64,000 bases of DNA from contig NC_088797.1 in NCBI RefSeq assembly GCF_011386835.1, positions 37,013,583 to 37,077,582 on the forward strand, given 5' to 3'. Below are positions 10,379 through 22,079 of the stretch, piece by piece (within the stretch, counting starts at the first letter, position 1; every line of letters starts with the position of its first letter). A model generated the notes under the pieces. That model searched no databases. It was not told where the DNA came from and was given only the letters and a program-made list of their open reading frames with translations. A program made the position numbers and the translations under genes. The DNA is from Chrysemys picta bellii (Eukaryota; Chordata; Testudines; Emydidae).

Positions 10379-10522
10379 GGGTTTCCTGTGTGCATGAGGA
10401 CCTTTTGCATCACAGAGCTTCTATAGCAGCCGTTACCCAACTCATTTACATCTGCTCTGTGACGAACCAAGGCGTAACTGTGATTCTCCATCCTTGGCCG
10501 CAGTAACCTATTCTTAGGGGCT
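10379..10522. repeat. 144-bp unit, copy 2
   Basis: This is a near-identical partner of 9138-9281, in the same orientation and about 1.24 kb away. The four differences are substitutions in the middle and near the end of the unit. CTCTAA occurs on each side (10372-10377 and 10524-10529), a possible short target duplication. The flanks look like a degraded dispersed repeat ('GTGAATCTGGCC' on the left, 'TGAATATCTGGTCC' on the right) that the unit interrupts. It has no poly-A tail, no clear inverted termini and no recognisable gene. Confidence 0.85.
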
Positions 10523-10965
10523 ACTCTAATCTGCACCAGGCAGTTGACCCTGTGAATATCTGGTCCAGGAATAGGAGAGTGTAAGGGGCACCTTCAGACC
10601 CCTCTCCTTCACCTCTGCCAAGTGCTCCTTGGCGGCTGCTACAGCTGAAGGTCTGTCCTGTTAGCTCTAAAACTGTTAGATTTGCCTCAAATTTTCAAAT
10701 AAATAAACTCTGGCCTGAGATGTCACATGGGGAAACTGCAGATAGATATGGGAGGGTTGTCATGACTGAGTTTCTATTGGAAAGTTAATTTTAGTCTTAA
10801 CTGTGGAGAGACCAGTGCCTCTTCATAATATACTGTACATAAACATATATGGAATTTTTTTTTAAATTGTAACATAGGAACTGTGAAACAATATATTGGG
10901 CTATAGATTAAACATGCCAAAATGTTTCCCTTATTTGTGAGCAGAAAAAATTGGCTTCATATTAT

Positions 10966-11028
10966 GTGCATATTGATATGACCTCCTGAGGTCCCTTCCA
11001 ACACTAATATTCTATGATTCTATAATTA
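10966..11028 (+). mobile_element. CR1 LINE 3' tail fragment
   Basis: The sequence contains GACCTCCTGAGGTCCCTTCC followed by 'TATTCTATGATTCTATAA'. This is the conserved 3' end of CR1, with a short octamer-type repeat at its terminus. It is a severely 5'-truncated copy, as is usual for CR1. Compare the long copy ending at 28179. Confidence 0.85.
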
Positions 11029-12496
11029 AAGTGGTAGAAAATTCTGTCTCTGGCCATGGCTATAATGCTGACAGGGCTATAAGACATAAAGACATCTGCT
11101 TCAGATGTTGTTCCCAAACTAACCACTTGTCTAGCCTTGTGTGAGAATTCCTGACATCTCATTCTGACTCTTCCTTTCTCATAGGTGGGAGGTAACGTGT
11201 TATATTTAACACCTGTCTTAGGCAAAGAAAAAGATGCTTAATTTATGTGAAGTGGTTGAAAAAAATCTCTCAAATTCCGTATTATGTGCTCAGAATGATG
11301 TGATCTTCATTCAATCCTTCCTGGGCTTTAACCCACTATATGAGATTTTTTTTGTATGCTTTTCAAAGCCTGACAAGTTACATCATAAGCCTGACTGCTT
11401 TCTTTTACTTTTCTTAGAATCCTCTTTTTAAATGGTTTTAGCCAGCATTCATTTTCCCTATCGCTAAGCAATTCCCTTATGATCTTTGTAATCTCCCCCC
11501 AAACCTAATGGTTTAGTGTCTGCTTGTGAGAAGTCTCAGGTTCTTTGAGTCAAGCTCTTATAGATAGAATTGTGGCATCTTCAATTTTTACCTTCAGGAG
11601 TCCAATAGAATATGCTTCATAAAGAAATCATTTACTGTGTTCCATCACAGCACTACATTGTATTGCAAGCATGACATTGTTTCTAAGAACGTCTTATATC
11701 TCATACTAGTTTTTAAACTGTCCCTGGTCCTGTAGAAGAAATCTGCTAGCTGTCCAGGTATAGGTTTTAGGTCAGGATGGTTTCTGCCCAGCTGCATAAA
11801 TTGCCACAGTAATTGACTTGATATTGCAGCAATGACCAGAGACTGTGCTCTAATTTTCTGAGGGGACTAAGTCTTAAACTACTCCTCTGAGAATAAGAAA
11901 TCAAGAGATGTTGCATATATTTCAAAATTTATTTCTTGCTTCTGTCTGAAATCTTCAGATCTCTAATTGGTGTCATCACAGCCATAGCAAGAAAAGGGAT
12001 ATACCTCATCAGGAACCAAAGGTGCAATTAAAATGTGTTTGGATCACTATGCCCCTCTACTTTTGCAACACATATTACACTATATACAGTAAAATCTCCT
12101 AACTTTACAGCATCACTATTTTAATCTGTAGTGTTTTGGAAATTGTAAGTATAAGATCATGTGCTAAATAAATTGAGACTTTTAAAATCAAATTATTTCT
12201 GAGAAGGGATGGAGAAGCAGGGGAATATGAAAGAAAACAAAACAACCAGTCTGACCCACCAGCAAAACTTGAATTGGAAAAAAAATTGGAAATGTTTGCA
12301 TTACTTTTTTCCCCTCACACTTCATTTCTGCATTTCCAGATTCTAGCTGAAGCTGGTTGGGAGAGAGGTGTAATACCACAATAAAGCCTATTCTCCCAGT
12401 AGTTGAAACAAAAAGAATTAGCGATGTTACTAGAATGAGAGAGAGCGAGAGAGAGACTGTTCTTGTGTGATATACAGCCCAATTTGCAGGCCCCTG
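11029..12496. other. AT-rich sequence with no recognised feature
   Basis: I find nothing I can name. A purine-rich GA run (about 12436-12457) lies near the right end. Open frames are short and have no motif. Confidence 0.5.
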
Positions 12497-12704
12497 GGGT
12501 ATGTCTGCACTAGAGTTTTTACTCCTATTTTAACTTGGGTTAATTTATTGTCATTTAACTCAAGTTAACTAACACTTTTACAAATCTTGTCCTAGAATAA
12601 ATGTTTTGTGGCTAGATTAGCATTATAAAGGTATTAGTTAACTCGAGTTAATTGGGAATCAACTCAGTTTTAAACAAGAGAAAAACTGTAGCCTAGTCAT
12701 ACCC
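12497..12704. mobile_element. AT-rich MITE with GGGTATG termini
   Basis: The left end GGGTATGTCTGCACTA and the reverse complement of the right end, GGGTATGACTAGGCTA, match over most positions, and AGTTTTT follows on both sides. The interior has repeated 'AACTCAAGTTAACT' and 'AACTCGAGTTAATT' motifs. No target duplication was found. It is non-coding and about 208 bp long. Confidence 0.6.
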
Positions 12705-15700
12705 AAGAGGTCTGAATAACTCAAAAAGTACCCAAGCATACTTTGCTACTAGAATTTGTCCAGTCTGAATTGCACATAGAAACTTTTTGAAGTTAATTTA
12801 CTATTGCTTTGGAACATTAATAGCCATCGTAGGTATGAGAACAGCACCAACTCCACAACTTTAACCCCTTCCTCCATCACTAGTTAGACAAGATGTTGTC
12901 CCTGGTCAGCATTGCCATTTCTTAGTTTCCTTTGTGAGGAATTAAGAGGTCCAGGACAAGGAGAAGATGGGCAATAAAATGTATCAGTTCAGACCCTTAG
13001 CGCAGTCTAGATGACTAGTGAGAATGTTTTGTACAGCACCAAGTAATTGTCAACTATTTAACAAATAATATATTTATAATAATTGTCTAATCCAGGCATT
13101 TAAAACATAGAAGTCCTATATGTGTTGAAGCTTTTCCTGCTGGACCAGATTGAATTGATACAAGTTTACAAGAGAGGAAAAAATTGGTGAAAATAATTAA
13201 CTTTTGCACCTCTGTGTTTGAATATTAATATAACACTTTAACATAATTTGCACATTGATAGAACTTTTTACCTGAGGACCTTGGTGTGCTTTACAAATAT
13301 TAATCAATTCAGCTGCAAAGAGGAAAATAAGATCTAGGGAGCCAGCTTACATCACTTAAGTCAATGGAAAATGTATCTTTGATTTCAGTTGGAGCAGGAG
13401 CAGGAACTTATGTGAACTGGAAAGTCCCACAGGAAGTATATGACAAAACTTTGAAAAGAATCCAAAACTCCTGGCTCTTAGAGCTAGGTGAAGTTTACAA
13501 AATAGAGAAATGAAAAATAAATATGATGATGAATAGTATTTTAAATATTTAAACAATTTTGAAATGTGTTCATGTGGCCTTCACTATTCAGTCTCAATGA
13601 GTATTCCAGGAAAATGAGATTAGTGCAAGGAATTTCATTGAAACAATAAACTTAAACACATACCTAACTTTAATCCCATTGCAATCAATAAATAAAAGAA
13701 TGGGACCAATTACGCTTAAATATTTTGCTGGATCAGGACCAGGAGTTTGGCATTTTATAGGATCAAACCCATATATTATGTCTCTGCCTTGCCCACACTG
13801 TGTTAGCTGAAAATCCCTTGGTAAATGCTCTCTCAGTACTTGTGTTCTGGCCTGTTGCTGGAATCTCAGTTGGCCAAAGATGGACCTTGATGGTCACTCT
13901 TTAAATTTAAAAAAAAAAAACCTACTTAATAACTATGTCAAAATAATGTGCAGAATTTTTATTTTTTTGGCACAAAATTTTTTATTTTGTGTCGCAGAAT
14001 TCCCTCAAAAATTAACAGGCTGAAAATACAATGCTCTGATTTTCAGAATTTTTCATAAGAAAAGGAATTTAATGGAGTTGGGAGAACAAACATTGTGTTC
14101 AAGGATATTAAAATAAGAGAAAACATTTGTAGACTTTACACTCCTACAATTATTAATTTGTCTATAATACCATATACTTCCATGAAAGTTTATATTATAA
14201 ATTAGATATATTATATATGAGGAGTATTCATGTTTGGCACTTTGATAAACAGTTGAATAAACAGCTTCACATTAATATAAATTTATACAACATGTGGTGG
14301 TGACAAAATAGTTTGAGTATCAGCCAATCAAATTTGAATTTTTTAGTTAATAATTAAATAAATAGATACCTACCTTTTATCTAGTGCTTTTCCTCAGTAG
14401 ATATCAAATCAATGGGAGTTAGGCATTTAGGTGCTTTTGAAAATCTCATTAGGTTCCTATCTGCATTTTTTGGCACCTAAATAACTTTAAAAATCAGACA
14501 TTTTTGAAAATGGGACTTAAGGTGCTTTTGAAAATGGTATCCTATATTTTGTATAAATATACCATAGAATTTGCTTACGAGATAGAAAGTTAAATCAGAT
14601 TGAGGAGATAGAGCGAGTTGTGTGTATGTGGAGAGAGAGAGAACAAATATAATATGTGCACCCATAGAATCTGTGTGATGATATCCTGCCTGCAGTCATA
14701 GAAATAAATCAAAGGAAGGGAATCCCTCAGGCTTTGAAAACATGTCAAAGATAAGACACCTGAGGCAACCCGCTTCAAAGCCATTAAGGTAACAGTGGCT
14801 GGGCCTTCAGTTGGGAAGAGGTTGCCTACCTGGCTTCATCCAGGCTTGAATGGTTTACTCATCTGAAGGCTAAGCCTGGGATGAAAGGAGGATTTTAAAC
14901 TGTTACAGGACGTCTTGCCTAGAAAAGGCATGTGGTTAAGTGAGTGGCCAGCAGCTGCTGTGTTGGTGAGAGCTTAACAGGCTGACAAGGAGAAAGAGAG
15001 AGACACACACAGAAACTGTAGCACAGTGGCCCTCTTCTCCCAACTCAGACCTACGTCAGGCCTAACTCTCTTGAGAATATTTTATTAAAGAACAGAAATT
15101 GCAAAGCAATTACGAAGTTTCTTACTGTGATCTGTTGAGACTAACACAGCTAGGGAAACCTGCTGCTTTTCCAGATGAATACTGACAAGCTTAGCTTCTC
15201 CCTCAGTTAAATATCCAAAATCATTTTTGGAAGCTGATGAATTGTTTTGAGTGACACTATGAATTTCCCCCATTTCCCAGTATATTCTGAGACCTTTTCT
15301 TCAGGAAAGCAAATTATTTAATGTGCTTTTTTTTTAACACCCTCTTTATTTCTTTGAAACTACCACTTGCCAGTGAATCTGCACAGTCAGTCACAGAACA
15401 GAATACATTCCAGAATGAAGACTTGATTTTTCCTTAACATAATAACTGAAATTATGTTAGAGATAAATCTGTTTTAAGATAATGCTGTATTCATTTCCAA
15501 GCCACAGAAGCTCAGTGGCTAGGTGAAGCTTCATTATCTATACAAACTGTTGAATCCAAACTGACTTTTAGGGGGTACATTTTCAAAGTGATGCCAGATG
15601 ATTCTCCCATTATTATCAATGGGCATCTCAGAGCTATAGCTCCAGGTGTCACCTTAAAGATTTACTGTTCAGGAGAGAAACTTTCTGTTCACATAATCTT

Positions 15701-17136
15701 CTCTGACAGACAAGGATGAGATTAGATGCTTAACTCTTCCAATTCATCACAAAAATATAATCATGCAGATTTCACATCTGGTATGAAACTAATACCTTGA
15801 CCAGTAAGTTTGAAATCTTCTAGAAACAGCATTAATTTAATGTCTTTTATCAATATTCTGTATTTTAAACATAAATGAGGGAAATCCTGGCCTTACTGAA
15901 GTTAATGGCAGTTTTGCTATTCACTACAATGGGGCCAAGACTTCACCTGTAATGATAAAGCACCATAAAAGGAGCAAAATTACGGGACAGCTGTTCAATA
16001 TTCATTTTCATCCTCATTCTGTGCTTAGCTCATGTCTCATACACTGCACACTCTAAAACCCCTGGGCTAACATCCTTTTTATATATATTCTCCCAATGGC
16101 TCAAGACTTTTCCTTCGGACTTTCAGTAATGTTGCCCCCAGGCTGAAATTCCATGTACCAAATTTCAACTTGAAATGTACAAGTCTGGCAAAGTTGTTAT
16201 CAAATGAAAGTGACCTATTGGTGCAGCTGTAAATATAGATGTTCCTAGGAGATCAGACTATAATTCACTAGTGTGAAAAGTGTCAAATGGACAATAAATA
16301 TTTGCTTTTAATGTTAATAGCTGTAATCAGTGACATCACTGAGGGGAAAGGGGAGGAAAAGAGTGCAATAAGGAACTTTCTTATTTTATTTTATTATCCC
16401 TTTAGATTTCTGTGATTGCTTCCCTGAGCTCGATGTGAATACCCTCAAACAGGCCAAATTAGATGGTATCTGACTTCACAAAGGCTCGCACGAGAGGAGC
16501 TGGCCAGCTCTCCCAGCTGCCGCCACTCAGAGAGCAGCTGTCTGAACAGCCTGAAGTCTCCCTGCATGAAATAGTGTTAGCCAGTTCCACAACCTCTCTT
16601 TCCAGCTAAGGGGACTGACTGGCAAGTGGCCCTCTTCGGAAGTCTTTTTGTATGCACTGAAGTCCTCTTGACAAGACGACTTGACTGCATCCAGGTTTCT
16701 GCACTGAAATCTTTATGCTCTGAAGTCTCTATTTGCAGAAGGACTTGAGCTCATTAAGGTTTTTGCAAAAGAGGCTTCATGCCCTGGAGACTTGAAAATT
16801 ATATATATATATATATATATTTCCCTCCCCCCCCCAATAATAAAACAAATAGTGACTGTCTCCAGGGGGTCAGTAGTATTAAAACAAAAAATGGAATAGT
16901 TCCTTTGACTACATGAGTTTGGGATGGCTGTATTACTCACATGTGTCAGACTGAGATTCATAAACTTCCTAAAATCTAGCTAAGAGCCAAGATTTGCCAG
17001 TGAAAATCAGTGGTGACATCTTGAGGCTTCTTTAGATCAGTTTGAAAGTATATTAGAGAAAGTGAGTGTCAGCACAAATAACATTCATTCTAAAACTGAA
17101 GTTTCAGAAAAGAGGTCAGTGCATGTGTAGGTCAGA
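12705..17136. other. AT-rich stretch with only faint repeats
   Basis: No gene is recognised. About 13235-13345 resembles an old SINE-type 3' region ('CTGAGGACCTTGGTGTGCTT', then 'ACAAATATTAATCAATT'). About 14395-14545 repeats 'GGTGCTTTTGAAAAT' in direct and inverted form and belongs to the same unnamed palindromic family as 28.5 kb. A (TA) tract lies at 16799-16820. About 16430-16790 is less AT-rich and contains several 'CTGAAGTC' phrases, possibly an old LTR, without boundaries I can defend. Confidence 0.45.
16799..16820. repeat. (TA)n dinucleotide repeat
   Basis: Eleven TA units run in an uninterrupted tract followed by a T/C-rich stretch with a nine-C run (16827-16835). Confidence 0.9.
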
Positions 17137-17144
17137 CCTTAGGA

Positions 17145-17757
17145 CAGGGGTGGGCAAGGTGAAGGGGTGCAGGTTCCGGCTGGGGGTGCAGGCTCTGAGG
17201 TGGGGTTGGGGATGAGAGGATTGGGGTGCAGGTGGGTGCTCCGTGCTGGGATCGAGGAGTTTGGAGAGTGGGAGGAGGATCGGAGCTGGGGCAGAGGGTT
17301 GGGGCGTGGGGAGACGTTCAGGGGATACAGGCTCCAAGCGGCACTTACCTCAAGTGGCTCCTGGAAGCAGTGGCATGTCCCTTCTCCAGCTCCTACACGG
17401 AGGTGCAGCCAGGCAGCTCTGCATGCTGCCCCATCTGCAGGCACCGCATTTGCAGCTCCCAGTGGAGTGCGTAGGAGCCAGAGCAGGGCCATGCCGGAGC
17501 TTCCGGGAGCCTCATGGTGTGGCCCTGACCCTGCGCCCTGGCCGGAGCAGGGCCAAGCTGCATGGTGCAGCTCCGGCCAGAGCTCCAGAGTGGGGCCGAG
17601 CTACGTGGTGCGACCCTGACCCAGCGCCCCGGCTGGAGCAGGGCCAAGCCATGTGGTGCGGTCCCGACCTAGCACACCAACCAGCGCACCAGAGCGGGGC
17701 CGAGCCGCATGGTGCGGCTCACAGGCCGGCTTAAAGTGGCTCAGCCCGCGGGCCATG
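17145..17757 (+). mobile_element. GC-rich hAT element lacking its 3' terminus, perfect TSD
   Basis: This is the same family as 8748-9595. It begins CAGGGGTGGGCAA and then jumps to 'GGTGAAGGGGTGCAGG', missing the sub-terminal part seen in the other copy. Its 3' side stops at CGGGCCATG instead of continuing into TTTGCCC...CCCTG. It is still flanked by an exact 8-bp duplication, CCTTAGGA (17137-17144 and 17758-17765). Insertion must have used an intact end, so the loss of the right terminus came later, or happened during insertion, with only a final G left. Frames on both strands are composition artefacts. Confidence 0.85.
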
Positions 17758-17840
17758 CCTTAGGAGGTTGAGGGCAGTAGGGAGCACATTGAGCTCTTCT
17801 AAATGCCTCTGCATAAATGGGGGAAATCAGGTTACTAAAG

Positions 17841-18168
17841 CAGGGGTTCTCAAAGTCGGTCCACTGCTTGTTCAGGGAAAGCCCCTGGTGGGTCAGGCCG
17901 GTTTGTTTACCTGCCGCGTCCGCAGGTTCGGCTGATTGCGGTTCCCACTGGCCGCTCCAGGCCAATGGGGGCGGCGGGAAGTGGCAGCCAGCACATCCCT
18001 CAGTCCGTGCCGCTTCCCGCCGCCCCCATTGGCCTGGAATGGCGAACCGCAGCCAGTGGGAGCCGCGATCAGCTGAACCTGCGGACACGGCAGGTAAACA
18101 AACCGGCCCGGCCCGGCCCGCCAGGGGCTTTCCCTGAACAAGCGGTGGACTGACTTTGAGAACCACTG
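17841..18168. mobile_element. Palindromic fold-back hAT-type MITE
   Basis: The ends CAGGGGTTCTCAAAGT and ACTTTGAGAACCACTG are inverted repeats (15 of 16). TACTAAAG (17833-17840) and TACTACTG (18169-18176) match at 6 of 8, fitting an aged 8-bp duplication. The two halves are nearly reverse complements along most of the length: CCAATGGGGGCGGCGGGAAG near 17963 pairs with CTTCCCGCCGCCCCCATTGG near 18013. The whole 328 bp could therefore form one long hairpin around a loop near 17988-18005. It is GC-rich and non-coding. Confidence 0.88.
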
Positions 18169-18176
18169 TACTACTG

Positions 18177-20160
18177 TACTGAAATACTAATATTGAACCC
18201 TCAGTTTTGCATATTTGGGGCCTACCTAAGTGTAAAGAGGAACCAATTTTAATACTTATACACTTGAGAGAATGGATTTCCACAAGTGATCCCTTTTGAT
18301 TTGAGAGGACATATATAAAAAGCCTTTAAGAAACATGGCTAAAGCCACAAACAGTGGAGAAACAATAATTCTCTACCATTCAAAGCTCAGGCATAAAGAC
18401 TGCCTGTATTTAAAAGCTGCACAGAAAAGAAACACACTCTGGAAAAATTATAATGTGCTAGGTAGTTGCATGATGTGGTGCCAACTACTTGGGCAAAAAG
18501 ATGTCCCTTTAGAACGATAAAGGCAGATCAGAATGCATTCTATTGTACCCAGTCAAACTGAAGATATAATATTAACAGAAAATATATCTTTTGGGGAACT
18601 AGATAGCTACAGAAAAATCTTTTGGATGAATTAAACAGGGAAGGAGCAGCAGCTTATGAGTAAATCATAGATGTTTTATTTGACAAACTACTGTATTATA
18701 TTGTTTTAAATTCTAAAATTGTCCAAGACTTCAGGAATTTTAAATAGGACATTCTTGGTCACAAAATTGAGTGCATGATGGCGCATGTTTTGAAATATAT
18801 TCATTGCATCCTGTGTTAGTAACATTTGAGAGCTGAGTCATGATTTAAGCTCCAAAAGGGCTTAATGAAGAATGGCAAACTTAAATATTGGTGTAAGCAT
18901 TGGACTTCTTAAAATGTGCTTCCCAAAATAATTTTCAATGTCTTGTTCTAAAAACCTCAAAATGGTGGATATCCTGCATTTGCCCTGACCCTGCAAGCAC
19001 ATTTATGAAGTCTAGTAGGTGTGCAAGAGTTTGCAAGATCTAGCTATTTTATTCATTCTTTAGTATGATTATTCAGTTGATCAGTGATGACTTATCTTCT
19101 GAGAGGATATTATGGATGCCTTGTCATTTGTGATAAGTGGGTGGTACCTTTATTGCATGCTATTTATTTTATATACAATGTTTTATTCTGTATATTGATT
19201 TTTCATGCTGTACTGTCTTTGATAATAAGTTGATCTATTAGTCAATGCCTGGCAATTCCTTGCATTCTATAGTTATCTTGTTTAGTTTACATCAGGCCTA
19301 TACACAAATATTTCCCATTCCTGTTGTTTAATCATTTTATGGCAGAAATTTTATATAGGGCCTGCTCCCATTGAAGTCACTGGCAAAACTCTTATTGAGT
19401 TAAATTGGAGTATAAATGGATCGTAAATACACATTAAACTCTGCATTGGAGGATAGCTTTTTCAAAATTCTTTAATGATTCTAAAATACCCAGACATATA
19501 TGTGTAATCTCCAATGCATCATGGTCATCTCGTGGTTTCTTGCTGGCTTTCCTTAAAGATGAGCTAAAATGCTTAAAAAATATATATAAATGCAAAACAT
19601 GTGTAAGCAAAGTCAGGATGAGCTCTACCCTGACATCTGGTGATGAATTGTGGCGAGTTGTAGAAAAGAACTTCAGGGGCTGATCTTGTTTCCCACCCCG
19701 CCTAGCCTGAGCCCATGGTAGACCAAATGGTCACTTTGACTGCTGTGGGATCCCCAGTTTCTCTGTTATTGGGGCAGGAAGAATAAAGTGTTGTTACCCT
19801 GATTATGTGAATCAAGGGCAGTAGAACTGTACTTGGCATTTTATGATGGAGGGACTCTCCATCAGCTAAGTAGCACTCACTAGACAAGAGACATGGGTTC
19901 CAAAACCCAGTGAATGGAGAGAGGCTGGGGATAGGTATTTGTACCTGATGGCATGGGTCTCTTTTGAGGGCCTGAAACACCAATTGCACCTCCTCCTCTC
20001 TCCACTGTGGAATATCAGAGCTAATCTTGATTCTATTAGGAGTCTAGTTACAGGCTGCTGAGCTGAATTCACCTTGGGCCAATGTACTAGCACTGGGGCT
20101 CCCCCTACTACAAGCTGAAATCACTGAGTGCTGTGTTAAGTAGTGGGGGCCTGAAGATAT
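18177..20160. other. AT-rich sequence with no recognised gene
   Basis: Nothing is nameable between 18177 and about 19660. From about 19665 to 20150 the composition becomes more balanced and resembles repeat-derived sequence, but I cannot define ends or a family. Minus-strand frames at 19702-19989 and 20108-20401 show no motif. Confidence 0.45.
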
Positions 20161-20170
20161 ATGGCTGAGC

Positions 20171-20380
20171 AGCTGGTGGAGCAGAGCTGCTGGCGGAGCG
20201 GCTCATGGGATGGCTGGTGGAGCAGAGCGGTCGATGGAGCGGCTCACGGGACGGCTGGTGGAGCAGAGCGGCCAGCGGAGCGGTGCAGTTGGTGGGATGG
20301 CTGGTGGAGCAGAGCAGCTGGCTGGAGCGGCTCACGGGACAGCTGGTGGAATGGAGCAGCTGGCAGAGTGGCTCATGGTG
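20171..20380 (+). repeat. Minisatellite, five ~41-46 bp units
   Basis: The motif AGCTGGTGGAGCAGAGC or GGCTGGTGGAGCAGAGC starts at 20171, 20212, 20253, 20299 and (with AATGGAGC) 20341, giving spacings of 41, 41, 46 and 42. Between the motifs the units share 'GGAGCGGCTCA(C/T)GGGA'. The block is strongly GC-rich and purine-skewed against AT-rich surroundings. Plus-strand frames (Trp/Gly/Ser-rich) and minus-strand frames (Ser/His/Pro-rich) come from the tandem repeat and are not evidence of a protein. Confidence 0.85.
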
Positions 20381-20920
20381 AAGGCTGCAGCAGAACCCCA
20401 TGGAGAGGTGGCGCAGTCAGCCTTGGACCATGTAAGGTGCCCCTTAACACCCCTGCGGGGGGGAGGGGCATTTCCACCCAGGCTGGGAGGTAAAACTCTG
20501 CAGATAAACATTTGAACTCTGGGGCTGCACCGACCAGGGACAGAGACTTTGGGTTGTTGGACTTTTGGGTGATTTTTGGGGGGTTGCTGGACTTAAGACC
20601 CTGAGGGGAAAAGGACACTGCCAAACTTACTTTAGGGGTTGGTCTTTTGCTCATGGTCTGTGTTACGTATGAATCCTGTTTGTGGTGTTTCCCCAACATA
20701 ATGCCGCATTGTTTCCCTCCTTTATTAAAAGGATTTTGCTACACTCAGACTCCGTGCTTGCGAGAGGGGAAGTATTGCCTCTTAGAGGCGCCCGGGGGCG
20801 TGGTATGTAATTGTCTGGGTGGGGGCTCGAGCCGGTTTTGCATTGTGTTATTGAAACGGAACCCCTAGATACTGAACCCGACCCTTGTTGCTGCCAACTC
20901 AGACGGGCAGAAGGGTTACA
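20381..20920 (+). mobile_element. LTR-like or other repeat block next to the minisatellite
   Basis: The block shows features seen in LTRs: a 'TTTATTAAAAGG' A/T signal near 20721-20732, a GC-rich stretch 'GAGGCGCCCGGGGGCG', 'GTGGGGGCTCGAGCC' near 20819-20833, and an end reading AGAAGGGTTACA at 20920. On the minus strand that end would be a TGTAAC start. I could not find the partner terminus or a target duplication, so the LTR identity is tentative. The minisatellite just upstream may be part of the same element. Confidence 0.4.
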
Positions 20921-21891
20921 CATGATTAAGATTTTCAAACACTGAGTTTGAGAGTTGCTCTGCCTGCTATAGTCTGAGTATTTGCACTCTATGTTGATTG
21001 AGCATGGGACCCGGAGAGATGAAATTCACCTTCCCAATCCCAGGGACAAGCCTCAGCCCTTTAGCTTTACTCCAAGTTATGGGTTGGGATAGCAGCCTCA
21101 GCACCAATTGCATGGGTGACTGGGCCCACATAAATTCAGATTCCTGGGCCACGCCCTGAGGACCATCCCAGGCTCACCTTCAAAGTGACTATCTGTGCTG
21201 ACCTTGGAGATACTGTCATGGAGACCAGTTCTGTGGCAGATGGGGGATTTGCAGGTCACCTGGCCAACACCCCGCCACTCATTCAGGTCTTTACTGCAGT
21301 GGGGCATTGTGCTGGCTCTTCATGCTAAGGGTGAATTTGCCTCTAAGAAACCATATGCGTAGCCTTAAAATTACAAATAAATGTAAGGAACGCCACACTC
21401 TCCCCTAGTCCACATCTGCCAAGTCCCCAAATACCTACTGCTCACGGCTACACAAGGAACCCCCAAATACCTGCTGCTCACTGGCATGCAAGGAACCCCT
21501 CATAGCTGGACTGCCTGTTGTTCAGGGGTGCAGCTCTGCAGAACTCTTCCTCCTCAAACCTGCCATTGCCATCCCCATATACAATCAAACAATACCAGGT
21601 CAGCTGCCAGGGGCCCCTCAGCACCAATAAGGTGAGGGCAATTTTTGTTTCCCCTCAGTGACTCAGAATCTTAAACCATATTTTAAAATTACTTAGACAC
21701 CATTTCAGTTTCCCTTTAAGTCTAGTAATCACAATCATGTTGTGGATGTCTATTATAATCTGCATTTAAGTTTGTTACTTACATTTCATGTTTACACCAC
21801 TGATTATTGTATAGCTACTGTTCTATATTTATAATCACTCATGTGGGGGGCGGGGAGGGGAGAAAGAGGGTATATGGTATTTGCGTGTGTA
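20921..21891. other. Unassigned sequence with a 36-bp tandem dimer
   Basis: No gene or family is recognised. At 21425-21496 a 36-bp unit, CCCCAAATACCTACTGCTCA plus 16 bases, is tandemly duplicated with a few changes. The minus-strand frames at 20967-21307 have no motif. Confidence 0.45.
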
Positions 21892-21893
21892 TA

Positions 21894-22060
21894 CAGACAT
21901 TTCCCGGGTTATGCAAACCAGACTTATGCAAACCCGCACTTATGGGAAAAGTCCGTATGCTTTTTTTTTTTTTTTTTTTGCATAATTGTCGGGTATACAT
22001 TCCTGACTTACTCAAAATTTGACTTATGCGGAACGCCTTGCGTAAGTCGGGGAGCGTCTG
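21894..22060. mobile_element. Mariner-type MITE with TA target and poly-T tract
   Basis: The ends are CAGACATTTCCCGGGTTATG and, reversed, CAGACGCTCCCCGACTTACG (15 of 20 by my count). TA stands directly outside both ends (21892-21893 and 22061-22062), as for Tc1/mariner elements. Inner repeats of 'ACTTATG' and 'GACTTA' are typical of such palindromic MITEs. A run of 19 T occupies 21961-21979. It is non-coding. Confidence 0.7.
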
Positions 22061-22079
22061 TACACACTTATCTGCAAAA

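Noticed and set aside
17116..18283. Pro/Ala/Gly-rich frames up to 180 codons
   Set aside because: They are translations of two hAT-type elements, one of them a palindrome that gives mirrored frames on the two strands.
20108..20515. Frames of about 100 codons with Trp/Gly/Ser repeats or Ser/His/Pro repeats
   Set aside because: They arise from the 41-bp minisatellite. A repeat near a multiple of three keeps frames open by chance.
20819..20833. Retroviral primer binding site for a proline tRNA
   Set aside because: GTGGGGGCTCGAGCC resembles such a site over about ten bases only, and it is not preceded by a CA-ended LTR, so I did not call it.
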